This document shows positions 27,829 through 37,465 of a stretch of 64,000 bases of DNA, piece by piece. Each line of letters opens with the position of its first letter. Position 1 is the first letter of the stretch. The stretch lies in assembly GCA_944380725.1 (NCBI GenBank), contig CALWIK010000002.1, positions 310,001 to 374,000 of the forward strand, written 5' to 3'. This DNA comes from an uncultured Clostridia bacterium (GTDB lineage Bacteria > Bacillota > Clostridia > Oscillospirales > Acutalibacteraceae). The position numbers were made by a program, and so were the translations under genes. The notes below the pieces were generated by a model. It saw only the letters and a program-made list of their open reading frames with translations, was not told the origin of the DNA and ran no database searches.

Positions 27829-28548
27829 TTACTCACGCTCAAACTCATAAATTGTTGTAGCTACGGATACGATTGCAGCAGTCTCTGTGCGAAGAATTCT
27901 TTTCCCCAGCGAACATAACTCTGCGCGTCTACTTTTGGCAAAATCCACTTCTGAGTTCTCAAAGCCTCCCTCGGGCCCAATAAATATCGCAACCGAGTTT
28001 AACATATTGTTAATCACTCTATATGGGGCAATACCGCCGTTTTCGTAAAAAAGAATTACTTTTTCTAGCTCTTGTGAAAAATTTATCGCATCATCAAAAT
28101 TCATTACATTAAAAATTTTAGGAATATATCCTCTTTTTGATTGCATTGCAGCCTCTTTTGCAATTTTTTGCCAACGATCTGTTTTTTTTTGCAAAGAAGC
28201 CTCACTTGGGCGCGATACGCAACGTTTAGTTACTACAGGGACAATAGAATTCACTCCAAGCTCTACTGCCTTTTGTACAATCAAATCCATTTTTTCGCCT
28301 TTTGGCAAGCCCTGAAAAAGCCAAACTTTAAGTTTAGCCTCTGATTCACACTTTTTTACATTTAATAGTTTCACTATAACCGAATTTTTTTTTATTTCAA
28401 TAATCCTACAAGAATAGTCCATTTCGTTGCAACATAAAACTACAGTTTCGTTAATTCGCATTCTCAATGATTTAATTATATGTTTTGCATCGTCTCCTAT
28501 AATTTCAAAAAAATCTTTAACAGGTTCATTTATAAAAAAGCGCGGCAT
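27829..28548 (-). CDS. rsmE: 16S rRNA (uracil-1498-N3)-methyltransferase
   Basis: SAM-dependent methyltransferase that modifies U1498 of 16S rRNA. It has the RsmE start MPRFFIN, a small PUA-like N-terminal domain, and a C-terminal SPOUT knot with FIGPEGGFENSEVDFA and LGKRILRTETAAI. The ATG at 28548 follows GGGAG and matches the family N-terminus. An ATG at 28563 with its own GGAG is an equal alternative that would add five residues. A reading from 28626 overlaps the upstream gene and is not needed. Confidence 0.93.
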   Translation of the reverse strand: MPRFFINEPVKDFFEIIGDDAKHIIKSLRMRINETVVLCCNEMDYSCRIIEIKKNSVIVKLLNVKKCESEAKLKVWLFQGLPKGEKMDLIVQKAVELGVNSIVPVVTKRCVSRPSEASLQKKTDRWQKIAKEAAMQSKRGYIPKIFNVMNFDDAINFSQELEKVILFYENGGIAPYRVINNMLNSVAIFIGPEGGFENSEVDFAKSRRAELCSLGKRILRTETAAIVSVATTIYEFERE

Positions 28549-28606
28549 AGAACTCACTCCCATAAATTCTCCGTACATTTTTAGTTTTTGAGAGATTAAA
28601 GAAACG

Positions 28607-29140
28607 TTAAATTTTTTTATATGCAATATTCAATGTTTCTTCATTTTGGAACTCACTTTTACTTAATTTTAAAATTTTCTCTTTTAGCTTTATTAGTCTT
28701 ATACGGTTATATCTTTGAATACAAATATATGGAAAGTTAATTAGCAAAACTACTATAAAAAAAGTTATTCCTATTATAAACTTATTTATAAAGATTAGCA
28801 AAATAGCGATCCACATACAATTTTTATGTGCCCACTCTGCTCTGCAGGTCTCTAAGATAAACTGATTTATATAGCTTAAAGATAGATTGTTTAAATTTTT
28901 TTTAGAGAATCCATTTTTAGATACATATTGTGGCAAAAAATCCTTCCAGACTCTAATTTTAAGCCGTTTATTATACCATACGCCTTTATACTCCCAGTAT
29001 TTTATTTTATACATATACTTTTTGTAATCTAGTTGATCTTCATTTAAAGTTTTGCACATGCAAAAAACTATAAAATCCCAAACTAAAATAAAAATTATAT
29101 TCCAACATATGATCACGAAGACATTTTCGTTTTCAAGCAT
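28607..29140 (-). CDS. CrtO-like membrane acyltransferase family protein
   Basis: Membrane protein of 177 residues that resembles the glycosyl-4,4'-diaponeurosporenoate acyltransferase (CrtO) family. Shared marks are WYNKRLKIRVWKDFLPQ after the first membrane helix, the core ETCRAEWAH near residue 107, two following membrane helices, and the C-terminal IQRYNRIRLIKL. In Staphylococcus CrtO adds a fatty acyl chain to a carotenoid glucoside. No carotenoid gene is visible here, so the acceptor may be a different glycolipid. It precedes rsmE in the same transcript. Confidence 0.75.
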   Translation of the reverse strand: MLENENVFVIICWNIIFILVWDFIVFCMCKTLNEDQLDYKKYMYKIKYWEYKGVWYNKRLKIRVWKDFLPQYVSKNGFSKKNLNNLSLSYINQFILETCRAEWAHKNCMWIAILLIFINKFIIGITFFIVVLLINFPYICIQRYNRIRLIKLKEKILKLSKSEFQNEETLNIAYKKI

Positions 29141-29237
29141 AATCTGCCTCCCAAAATCTTTGATTATATAATAAATTTATTTTTCCCTAAAAGTCAATAA
29201 AATCTTATTATTATATCGAATTTTATCAAGTAATAAT

Positions 29238-29266
29238 TTGACAGAACCCTGAATCGAAATTAAAAT
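29238..29266 (+). promoter_or_regulatory. Sigma-A promoter of pncC
   Basis: A perfect TTGACA (29238-29243) and TAAAAT (29261-29266) are 17 bp apart, about 28 bp before the pncC start. Confidence 0.65.
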
Positions 29267-29293
29267 ATAATTACGTTTTGTTGGAGGTAAAAA

Positions 29294-29830
29294 ATGAAAC
29301 CCGAACAGCATATAAAAACTTTAAATATAAAATTAATTACTCGAGAATTGGTTGATGTTTTAAGTGAAAAAAATTTAAAAATATCTACCGCCGAGAGCTG
29401 TACTGGTGGATTAATTTCTAAGCTTATTACAGATATTCCTGGTGCTTCTGATGTTTTTGAATGTGGAATCTGTGCTTATTCAAATTATATAAAAAAAAAT
29501 TTATTATCTGTATCGAGCCGTACTCTCAAAAATAAAAGTGCCGTCTCTAAAGAAACAGCTATGGAGATGGCTGCTCATGTAAGATTGCTTGCGAACGCCG
29601 ATATTGGCATCTCTACAACCGGTTACGCTGGACCAAAAAATTTAGCACGTTTAAACGAGCCTGTAGGATTAATTTATATTGGACTTTCTAATATGACAAA
29701 AACAACTTATCTTCACTTAAACTTTGCATCAGAGAGCACTAACGTAAATCGCAATTATATTAGAGTTGCTACCGCATATAAGGCTCTCTCGGCTGCTTTA
29801 GATTTAATAAAAACTGGAGTTATAAAATAA
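29294..29830 (+). CDS. pncC: Nicotinamide-nucleotide amidase (CinA C-terminal domain protein)
   Basis: Stand-alone CinA C-terminal domain (178 residues) without the N-terminal MoaB-like domain that CinA fusions carry. The family motif AESCTGGLISKLITDIPGAS, holding the catalytic Ser, is near residue 34, and GISTTGYAGP near 115. It deamidates nicotinamide mononucleotide in NAD salvage. A GGAGG site precedes the ATG. Confidence 0.9.
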   Translation: MKPEQHIKTLNIKLITRELVDVLSEKNLKISTAESCTGGLISKLITDIPGASDVFECGICAYSNYIKKNLLSVSSRTLKNKSAVSKETAMEMAAHVRLLANADIGISTTGYAGPKNLARLNEPVGLIYIGLSNMTKTTYLHLNFASESTNVNRNYIRVATAYKALSAALDLIKTGVIK

Positions 29831-29931
29831 AAATTTTTTGTGAATATATTGATACCTAAAATTTCTGAAAATTTATTAAGATTCAATAATTATGTATTTA
29901 ATTAAAGAATAAACTTTTGGAGTGACTCATA

Positions 29932-30963
29932 ATGCAAAATACCTGCGCAATCGTTTTGGCTGCCGGAGAAGGAACTAGAATGAAATCTAATCTGCCAAAA
30001 GTTCTGTCAAAAGTTCTTTTTAAACCTATGATTAAATGGGTTTTAGACGCTTTAAATTTAGCTAAAATTCAATCTATTTGCGTTGTTGCCGGATATAAAA
30101 GTGAAGTTTTAATCGATTATTTAAACACACTGGCAGAATCATACAAAATAATCATTCAAACTGAACGCAAAGGCACCGCTCACGCGGTGTTAATTGCTAA
30201 AGACTTTCTTTTAAATAATATCGACAAAGATGTTTTAATTATAAATGGAGACTCTCCATTTATAGACGCAGAAACTATAAAAAAAGCATATGAATTACAT
30301 AACAGCCATCAAAACGCTGCTACAGTAATTTCTGCAAAAATAAAAAATCCATACGGATATGGCCGCATTATACGTGCAGGTCATACTGGCACTTTAACTG
30401 GAATAGTAGAGCAAAAAGATACAGATGAAAAATCTAGTAAAATAGATGAGGTCAACTCTGGTACATATTGGTTTAATGTTAAAGCTCTTTTAAAAGTTCT
30501 GCACGAGATCAAAAACAATAATTCTCAAGGCGAATTTTATCTACCCGATGCTATAAGTCTATTGATCGGCCACGGATTCAGCGTAAATGCGTACATTTCT
30601 CAAATCGAAAGCACCGTGCTTGGAGCTAATAATCCTATTCAGCTAAACGAACTAAACCACATTGCACGAATGTGTACTTTAAAAAAGCTGATGGCAAATG
30701 GCGTAGATATTCCTTGCACAAATGGAATTATTATTACTGATGAAGTAAAAATTGGGCAAAATACCTGCATTTTGCCCGGAACTATTATAAAAGGCAAAAC
30801 AATTATTGGAACTAACTGCACAATAGGTCCAAATACATATATTGACAGCTGCTTGATCGGTAATAATATCACTATGAGAGCTGTTGACTGTTCTGGCTCT
30901 CATATTATTTCAAATAATTTTATTAGACCTTATTCAGTAATCAAAAATAATAAATTTATATGA
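29932..30963 (+). CDS. glmU: GlmU-like UDP-GlcNAc pyrophosphorylase lacking the acetyltransferase end
   Basis: The N-terminal uridyltransferase domain is intact: LAAGEGTRMKSNLPKVL at residues 10-26, GTAHAV, GDSPFID, EQKDT and NSGTYWFN. After about residue 255 a left-handed beta-helix begins (hexad repeats ending CTIGPNTYIDS), but the protein stops at residue 343, just after FIRPYSVI. Full-length GlmU has about 455 residues; the missing part holds the acetyl-CoA site and catalytic His. It should make UDP-GlcNAc from GlcNAc-1-P but not acetylate glucosamine-1-P. The stop is a clean TGA and the next gene starts 49 bp later, so this looks settled rather than a fresh frameshift. Confidence 0.85.
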   Translation: MQNTCAIVLAAGEGTRMKSNLPKVLSKVLFKPMIKWVLDALNLAKIQSICVVAGYKSEVLIDYLNTLAESYKIIIQTERKGTAHAVLIAKDFLLNNIDKDVLIINGDSPFIDAETIKKAYELHNSHQNAATVISAKIKNPYGYGRIIRAGHTGTLTGIVEQKDTDEKSSKIDEVNSGTYWFNVKALLKVLHEIKNNNSQGEFYLPDAISLLIGHGFSVNAYISQIESTVLGANNPIQLNELNHIARMCTLKKLMANGVDIPCTNGIIITDEVKIGQNTCILPGTIIKGKTIIGTNCTIGPNTYIDSCLIGNNITMRAVDCSGSHIISNNFIRPYSVIKNNKFI

Positions 30964-31012
30964 CTGGATTTTTATTAGATGTTTAAATATAAAAGATTTG
31001 AGGGAAAATATT

Positions 31013-31972
31013 ATGAATTTTCATGGCAAGGGTATAAAAATTTTTTCAGGAAATTCGAATCCGGTTGTAGCTAAGCATATAGCTAGCGCTTTAAAGCTTC
31101 CTCTTGGCCGAGCTGAAGTAAAAATGTTTAGCGATGGAGAAATTTCTGTTTCGCTTAACGAATCTGTGCGTGGAATGGATTGCTTTATTGTGCAGTCCAC
31201 ATGTTATCCGGTTAATAATAATTTGATGGAACTTCTCATTATGATTGATGCAATGAAACGTGCGTCTGCTGGTAGAATTACCGCCGTCATTCCCTATTTT
31301 GGATATGCACGACAAGATAGAAAGGCCAGCGCTCGCGATCCTATATCCGCCAAACTGGTTGCCGATCTTATAACCACGGCCGGAGCCGATCGAGTGCTTA
31401 CCATGGATTTACACGCTCCTCAACTACAGGGTTTTTTTAATATTCCGGTAGATCATCTATTGGGCAGTCGATTGCTTGTTTCTTTTTTGAAGAATAAAAT
31501 TCATTCTCAGTCTGGAGAGTACGTTATAGTTTCGCCAGATTTAGGTTCTGTTAATAGAGTTCGCGAGTTTGCTTCTAAATTATCTTTGCCTATTGCTATT
31601 ATTGATAAACGGAGGCAGAGGGCAAATGTATCGGAGGTTATGCATATAATAGGCGACGTTAACGGCAAAAATGTGGTTCTGGTAGATGACATGATTGATA
31701 CTGCTGGTACTTTGTGCAACGCCGCCAAAGCTGTTGTAGAAATCGGCGGTGCCCGTGAAGTTTTCGCCTGTGCGACTCATGCAGTTTTGTCTGGCCCGGC
31801 TGTGGAGCGTATAAAAAATAGTTGCATTAAAGAGCTGTTTTTGCTAGATACGATTCCGATTACCAAAGAAAAATTTATTGATAAATTTAATGTGTTGTCG
31901 GTTGCATCGCTTTTTGCAGAGGTCATCGAACGCATTTACTCAGATATTCCAGTTTCTTCTATGTTTGTTTGA
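31013..31972 (+). CDS. prs: Ribose-phosphate pyrophosphokinase (PRPP synthetase)
   Basis: Makes PRPP from ribose-5-phosphate and ATP. It has the N-terminal KIFSGNSNPVVAKHIA, the metal-binding signature MDLHAPQLQGFFNIP near residue 128, and the PRPP loop VVLVDDMIDTAGTL near 220. The ATG at 31013 follows GAGGG; a TTG at 30998 is less likely. The 320 residues are the normal length. Next to glmU, as in many Bacillota. Confidence 0.95.
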   Translation: MNFHGKGIKIFSGNSNPVVAKHIASALKLPLGRAEVKMFSDGEISVSLNESVRGMDCFIVQSTCYPVNNNLMELLIMIDAMKRASAGRITAVIPYFGYARQDRKASARDPISAKLVADLITTAGADRVLTMDLHAPQLQGFFNIPVDHLLGSRLLVSFLKNKIHSQSGEYVIVSPDLGSVNRVREFASKLSLPIAIIDKRRQRANVSEVMHIIGDVNGKNVVLVDDMIDTAGTLCNAAKAVVEIGGAREVFACATHAVLSGPAVERIKNSCIKELFLLDTIPITKEKFIDKFNVLSVASLFAEVIERIYSDIPVSSMFV

Positions 31973-32063
31973 AGATTTAAAATAATTTTTGTTACAAAAT
32001 CAAATCTTTCGGCGGGATACAAAACATCCGGCCTTTTAGTTATTTATAAAGAGGTGATATATT

Positions 32064-32654
32064 TTGTTTAAATTTTTAAAAAAATCAAAAATAGAATTCG
32101 TTGTAGCCGGACTTGGTAATCCTGGGTCAAAATACGAGAATACTCGTCATAATGCTGGTTTTGCCGCTATTGACTATATTGTTGGACAAAAAAATATTTC
32201 TAACAAAAAATTAAAACATCATGCAGAAATTTTCGAAACAGAATTTGCCGGACACCGGGTTATGTTAATAAAGCCACTAACATTTATGAATCTTAGTGGA
32301 GACGCGGTTAGTGAAATTTTAAATTATCATAAAATTCCAGCCGAAAACCTTATCGTAATTGCCGACGATATTTTTTTGCCGGTAGGCAAATTGAGAATTA
32401 GGCGAAAAGGTAGTGCAGGCAGCCACAACGGCCTTAAAGATATAATTTTAAAAACCAGCTGCGATACATTTGTCCGCATAAAACTAGGAATTGGAGAAAA
32501 ACCGAAAGACTGGGATCTAGCTAAGTGGGTACTCTCTGAATTTTCTAAAAAAGAAAAAGAAGAACTCAATCTCGCAGTAAAAAATGCCTACAACGCACTC
32601 GAATTAATCGTCTGCCAAAAAATAGACTCTGCCTTGAATAAATTTAATTCTTAA
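32064..32654 (+). CDS. pth: Peptidyl-tRNA hydrolase
   Basis: Recycles peptidyl-tRNA. The motifs are GLGNPGSKYENTRHNAGF near the start, with catalytic His in TRHNAG, then KPLTFMNLSG and GSAGSHNGLKDI. The start is TTG, supported by GAGGTGA at 6 nt. The 196 residues are normal. It lies between prs and mfd, the order familiar from Bacillus. Confidence 0.94.
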   Translation: MFKFLKKSKIEFVVAGLGNPGSKYENTRHNAGFAAIDYIVGQKNISNKKLKHHAEIFETEFAGHRVMLIKPLTFMNLSGDAVSEILNYHKIPAENLIVIADDIFLPVGKLRIRRKGSAGSHNGLKDIILKTSCDTFVRIKLGIGEKPKDWDLAKWVLSEFSKKEKEELNLAVKNAYNALELIVCQKIDSALNKFNS

Positions 32655-32664
32655 GAGGGATAAA

Positions 32665-35600
32665 ATGAGATTTTTAGATGACATATTACTAAAATCTAAA
32701 ACATTTAATAATATACTGAAAGAAATATTCGACCATAAAAATACTATTAGTATTACAGGCCTTGCCGATATTCACAAAATCCACTTTGCACATTCTTTTG
32801 CAAAAATCAAGAAACAACCGATCCTTTTGCTTGTTCCAGACGAAAAAGTTGCACGAAAAATGGTACTAAATCTAAACTCTATGGGTAGTAAAGCTTCATT
32901 ATTTCTTCTCCGCGACTTCAATTTCTATAATATTGAGAGTGAATCCAAAGAGTTTGAGCATCTAAGACTTAGCACCCTTTGCAAAATCTTACAAAATCAC
33001 ACAGAAATTGTTGTTTCTACCATAGAGGCTGCCATACAATTTACTATGCCCAAAGAGTGTCTGACTCGCGCGCTCTTTGATATAAAGACCGGAGAAAATA
33101 TTGAGCTTAAAGAACTCCTTAATCGCCTTTTACAAGCTGGATATGAAAGGTATGATAAGGTAGAAGGTAAGGGCCAAATTTCATTACGTGGAGGAATTTT
33201 AGATGTTTTTATAACTAATTGTAATCTACCTGTTCGCATAGAGTTTTGGGGTGAAACAGTAGATTCTATTAGCTTTTTCGATCCTACAACCCAACGGCGA
33301 ACTAAATCAATTAATTCCATTACAATCTCTCCAGCCAGAGAAATACTCATCGATGATGAAAAGGGTCTTTTGTGTAAAATATGTAATTTAAAAAATAAAT
33401 TGCTGTTAAAAAACAACAATAAAAAAGCTATTGATATTTTAAATGCTGAAATAGAAACACTTAAAAATACCAAAAATTTAGGTTCTAGAGATAAATTTAT
33501 AAACTTCATCTATGAAAAGCCCGGTTCATTACTGGATTTTATGCCTGAAGATTCTATAATTTTGCTTTGCGAACAAGCCAAATTAAATGACCGTCTAAAA
33601 AATCATGAAAAGCAATGGTCTGAAGATTTAACCTTATTTTTAGAAGATGGTATCCTTTGCAATGACCTTAAATCGTTTGAACTCGATAAAACCAAGATTT
33701 TAGCTTCACTCAGTAATAAACCTATAGTATATTTAGATATGTTTTTAACTAAAAGTTATTTTACTAAAATAGATAAAAATATATCATTTTCCGCTCGAGA
33801 AATACCAGTATGGAATGGCAGCATAAACGCATTAACTAACACCTTTTCTATTTTAAACAAAAACCAAACCACCTTAATATTATCTGGAACAGAAAAAGCT
33901 GCAAATCGCATTGCGTACGACTTATCTCAACTTTTCGATAATATACAAACTGTAAATAAAAATAATAATATACATTTAGGAAATAAATTTGTTCTTCCAG
34001 GAACTCTTTCTTCGGGTTTTGAATATCCAGAAATTAACTTTTCACTTATAACTTACGCTCATTGTCATAGCGAAAAAAAAATAATTCCTAAAAATAAAAA
34101 CAATATTAAAAACATCTACACTATCTCCGACCTCAAAATTGGCGATTATGTAGTGCATAGCCAACATGGTATTGGTGTTTTTAAAGGAATTCAAAAACTT
34201 GAAGTTCAAAATGTAAAAAAAGATTATATTAAAATTTTATATGCTAAGGGGGATACTCTTTACGTACCCGTTACACAACTGGATTTGGTAGATAAATATA
34301 TCGGGCCCGGAGCAGAAAGTCACGTTAGACTCAACAAACTGGGCTCAAATGAATGGAAAAAATCGAAAGCAAAAGTCAAAAAGGCAACTCAAGACATTGC
34401 CAAAGAATTAATAAAATTATATTCAGATCGTCTCAAAGCCAAAGGCCACGCCTTTGCTCCAGATAACGAGTTGCAACGAGATTTTGAGGCTCAGTTCGAA
34501 TATGAAGAAACGCCCGATCAGCTGCGGTGTATAGACGAAATAAAATCCGATATGGAAAAACTTGCACCAATGGACAGGCTTTTGTGTGGAGATGTTGGAG
34601 TAGGAAAAACTGAAGTGGCTCTTCGTGCCGCATTTAAGTGCGTTTGCGACTCGAAACAATGTGCATTTTTAGTTCCTACCACAATTTTGGCTTGGCAACA
34701 TTTTCAGACAGTTCTAAAAAGATTTGAAAATTTTCCTATTTGTATAGAACTTCTTTCACGATTTAGGACACAAAAACAACAAGAATTCATTTTAAAGCGC
34801 TTAAAGCGAGGAGAGATCGACATTATTATAGGTACGCATAGGCTTGTGCAAAAAGACGTAATTTTTAATGATTTAGGGCTTGTAATTATAGATGAAGAAC
34901 AACGTTTTGGCGTTAAACAGAAGGAAAATTTTAAAAAAATTGCCAAAAATGTAGATATTCTAACTCTTTCGGCAACACCAATTCCTCGAACTTTAAACAT
35001 GGCTATGTCTGGCCTCCGTGATATGTCGTCAATTGAAGAAGCTCCGCAAAATCGAGTTCCCGTACAAACTTACGTGCTAGAGTTTGATCAGACTATTATC
35101 AACGAGGCAATTAAACGAGAATTGCGGCGCGGCGGACAGGTCTATTATATGCATAACGACGTTAGAAGTATCTCTCAAACTGCTGCGGCTTTGCAGACAC
35201 AAATTCCAGAAGCACGAGTTGCTTTTGCACACGGAAAGATGTCCGAACAAGAACTTTCACAAGTTTGGCAAAGTATGGTTGATAAAAAAATTGATATCTT
35301 AGTCTGCACAACAATCATTGAGACAGGCATCGACGTTGCAAACGTTAATACTCTTATAATCGAAGACGCCGACCATCTGGGCCTGGCACAACTACATCAA
35401 ATTCGCGGCCGTGTTGGTCGTTCTGAACGCAGAGCTTTTGCCTACTTCACATATAAGCGAAATAAAGTCTTGAGCGAAATTTCTCAAAAAAGACTTTCTG
35501 CTGTTCGAGAATTTACTGAATTTGGATCCGGATTCAAAATTGCTATGCGCGACTTGGAATTGCGTGGATCTGGTAACATCCTCGGAGGAGAGCAGCATGG

Positions 35601-36114
35601 TCATATTGCAGACGTTGGATACGATATGTATTTGAAACTATTAAATAATGCGGTTAGAGTAGAAAAAGGAATGACTACCGAAGAGTTAGAATCTGACTGT
35701 TTAATAGACGTTCAAATTGATGCACATATTCCTGAAAATTATATTTCAAATATTAATCAGCGTTTAGATATATACCGTAGAATCTCTGATATTCGTACAA
35801 AAGAAGATGCTTCTGATGTTATAGATGAGCTCTGCGATCGTTTTGGAGAGCCCCCAAAAAGCGTTATTAATCTTATCGATATTGCTCTTGTCAGGAGTAT
35901 AGCTTCATCCTTTGGTATATACGAAATTAAACAACAAAATAATTCCTTTCTTCTTTTTTCTAATCGTTTGGAACAAGCTCTTCTTGAAAAATTTATAAAG
36001 TCTTTCGGAAAAAACGTCTCTATTAAGGCCTCTGCTAAACCACATATCTGTATCAAAATTGATCCACTTAAATCTATTGTCAATAACCTTAAAGATATTT
36101 TATCTTTATCTTAA
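32665..36114 (+). CDS. mfd: Transcription-repair coupling factor
   Basis: Translocase that removes stalled RNA polymerase and recruits UvrA. Full length at 1149 residues. It has an N-terminal UvrB-like region, the RNA-polymerase-interacting domain near 490-560 (IGDYVVHSQHGIGVFKG), Walker A GDVGVGKTEVALRAAF near 642, DEEQRFGVKQKE near 740, helicase motif VGRSERRAFAY near 905, and the C-terminal TRCF domain. It begins 10 bp after pth and is probably co-transcribed. Confidence 0.96.
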   Translation: MRFLDDILLKSKTFNNILKEIFDHKNTISITGLADIHKIHFAHSFAKIKKQPILLLVPDEKVARKMVLNLNSMGSKASLFLLRDFNFYNIESESKEFEHLRLSTLCKILQNHTEIVVSTIEAAIQFTMPKECLTRALFDIKTGENIELKELLNRLLQAGYERYDKVEGKGQISLRGGILDVFITNCNLPVRIEFWGETVDSISFFDPTTQRRTKSINSITISPAREILIDDEKGLLCKICNLKNKLLLKNNNKKAIDILNAEIETLKNTKNLGSRDKFINFIYEKPGSLLDFMPEDSIILLCEQAKLNDRLKNHEKQWSEDLTLFLEDGILCNDLKSFELDKTKILASLSNKPIVYLDMFLTKSYFTKIDKNISFSAREIPVWNGSINALTNTFSILNKNQTTLILSGTEKAANRIAYDLSQLFDNIQTVNKNNNIHLGNKFVLPGTLSSGFEYPEINFSLITYAHCHSEKKIIPKNKNNIKNIYTISDLKIGDYVVHSQHGIGVFKGIQKLEVQNVKKDYIKILYAKGDTLYVPVTQLDLVDKYIGPGAESHVRLNKLGSNEWKKSKAKVKKATQDIAKELIKLYSDRLKAKGHAFAPDNELQRDFEAQFEYEETPDQLRCIDEIKSDMEKLAPMDRLLCGDVGVGKTEVALRAAFKCVCDSKQCAFLVPTTILAWQHFQTVLKRFENFPICIELLSRFRTQKQQEFILKRLKRGEIDIIIGTHRLVQKDVIFNDLGLVIIDEEQRFGVKQKENFKKIAKNVDILTLSATPIPRTLNMAMSGLRDMSSIEEAPQNRVPVQTYVLEFDQTIINEAIKRELRRGGQVYYMHNDVRSISQTAAALQTQIPEARVAFAHGKMSEQELSQVWQSMVDKKIDILVCTTIIETGIDVANVNTLIIEDADHLGLAQLHQIRGRVGRSERRAFAYFTYKRNKVLSEISQKRLSAVREFTEFGSGFKIAMRDLELRGSGNILGGEQHGHIADVGYDMYLKLLNNAVRVEKGMTTEELESDCLIDVQIDAHIPENYISNINQRLDIYRRISDIRTKEDASDVIDELCDRFGEPPKSVINLIDIALVRSIASSFGIYEIKQQNNSFLLFSNRLEQALLEKFIKSFGKNVSIKASAKPHICIKIDPLKSIVNNLKDILSLS

Positions 36115-36121
36115 CTTTTTC

Positions 36122-36150
36122 TGGACTTTATTTGCTTTTTTATGTATAAT
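36122..36150 (+). promoter_or_regulatory. Promoter of the PrsA-like lipoprotein gene
   Basis: TGGACT (36122-36127) and a perfect TATAAT (36145-36150) are 17 bp apart, just after mfd. Confidence 0.5.
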
Positions 36151-36232
36151 TTTATTAACCTTGACTCATGCACAAAAGGCTTAAATATATACTCTTTTTA
36201 GGTTCAATTTTTAAAAAAACGGAGGAAGAAAA

Positions 36233-37384
36233 ATGAGACTTATAAAAAAGGCACTTACACTACTCTGCATAGGGATTTTTTTTATGTGTACAACTGCATG
36301 TGTAGATAAATCCTGGGCAATAAAGAGCGAAACCGAAACGCTTTCTACTGGAATATATGTATTTTATCTTATGCAGTCTTATCAGGAGGCAACACAAAAA
36401 CTGGTTGCTGAAGGAAAATCCGCTAGTGATATGTCTAACGAAACAATAGATGGGCAAAGTGCAGCAAATTGGATAGTTGAAAACACGTTAAAGATGTGCA
36501 AAGAACTTATCGCAATAGAAAAAGAATTTAGCGATTTGGCTCTTAGCTTTAGTGAAGAAGAAAATAGTAAAAATCAAGAAACTACCGATAAATTTTGGGA
36601 ATCTGTCGGTAATCTTTACGAAAAGAACTATGGCATAAATAAAGATGCCGTACACCGTGCAAGTACGATTTTTGCGGCTAAAAAAGAAAAAATCTTTCAC
36701 GCTATTTATGGCAAAGAAGGCACACAACCTGTATCGGATGACGAAATAAAAGATTTTTATAAATCAAATTATGAAACCATTTATTTTTACTCTAAGACTC
36801 CGTTTGAAGATACTTCCGAAGAAAACAAAACTAATAATGAGTCCGCTGAAACAAATAATTCTGAAAACGAAAGTTCTGATAAAACAACAGAACAAAATGA
36901 AAGTACTGAATCTAGCAAAGAAGAAAATAAAAAAGTAGACACAGAAGAATCGATTCAAAAAGAGTTTGGCGAATATGTTGAAGCTATAAATTCTTCTACT
37001 CAAACGATAGATCAACTTCGTGAGAATATAAAGAAAAATGATAGTCTCTCCGAAGACACAGATCCACTAGTTGAGCAAGTTACAAATCCTAACTCTGAAG
37101 CGATTGTTTCAGAAGTTAGTGAAGCTATAAAAGCACTCTCTCCTGGCAAAGCATCATATATTAAGTTTAATGATATTTATCTGCTCTTAATTAAATCAAG
37201 CGCTGCAACAAAAGAACCTGATTTAGAAAATGAAACTGAACGTAATAATATTTTGTTAGATATGAAAAATAAAGATTTTGAAAATAAAATAAAAGAAACT
37301 ATAAACAGTATAAATTTTAAAATAAATTATAATGCGCTTAACCAATACAATCCCCTAATGTTCACTCACCTAATAAGTGCATAA
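36233..37384 (+). CDS. PrsA/SurA-like lipoprotein with acidic insert
   Basis: Lipoprotein of 383 residues. The signal peptide ends in TTAC with lipidated Cys23. A helical SurA_N-like region (about 30-175) is followed by a Glu/Ser/Asn/Thr-rich low-complexity stretch (about 200-245), then a helical part and an end resembling the last strand of a parvulin domain (AIKALSPGKASYIKFNDIYLLLIKS near 300-324). No complete parvulin active site is visible. Downstream of mfd, where related Clostridia often carry a PrsA-type foldase. Chaperone without isomerase activity is my inference. Confidence 0.65.
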   Translation: MRLIKKALTLLCIGIFFMCTTACVDKSWAIKSETETLSTGIYVFYLMQSYQEATQKLVAEGKSASDMSNETIDGQSAANWIVENTLKMCKELIAIEKEFSDLALSFSEEENSKNQETTDKFWESVGNLYEKNYGINKDAVHRASTIFAAKKEKIFHAIYGKEGTQPVSDDEIKDFYKSNYETIYFYSKTPFEDTSEENKTNNESAETNNSENESSDKTTEQNESTESSKEENKKVDTEESIQKEFGEYVEAINSSTQTIDQLRENIKKNDSLSEDTDPLVEQVTNPNSEAIVSEVSEAIKALSPGKASYIKFNDIYLLLIKSSAATKEPDLENETERNNILLDMKNKDFENKIKETINSINFKINYNALNQYNPLMFTHLISA

Positions 37385-37410
37385 TAAATTTGAACTGTGC
37401 AATAAAAAGA

Positions 37411-37442
37411 AAAAGGCATTTCTCAAAATAGAAATGCCTTTT
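37411..37442. terminator. Bidirectional rho-independent terminator
   Basis: A perfect 13-bp stem (AAAAGGCATTTCT with AGAAATGCCTTTT) around a 6-nt loop, with T tracts in both directions. It lies between the convergent PrsA-like gene and ppa and serves both. Confidence 0.92.
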
Positions 37443-37465
37443 ACATAAAAAAATTAATTTTTAAA

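Noticed and set aside
32997..33509. 170-codon minus-strand frame inside mfd
   Set aside because: Mfd is intact and conserved on the other strand; this frame has low-complexity Ser/Leu content typical of a shadow.
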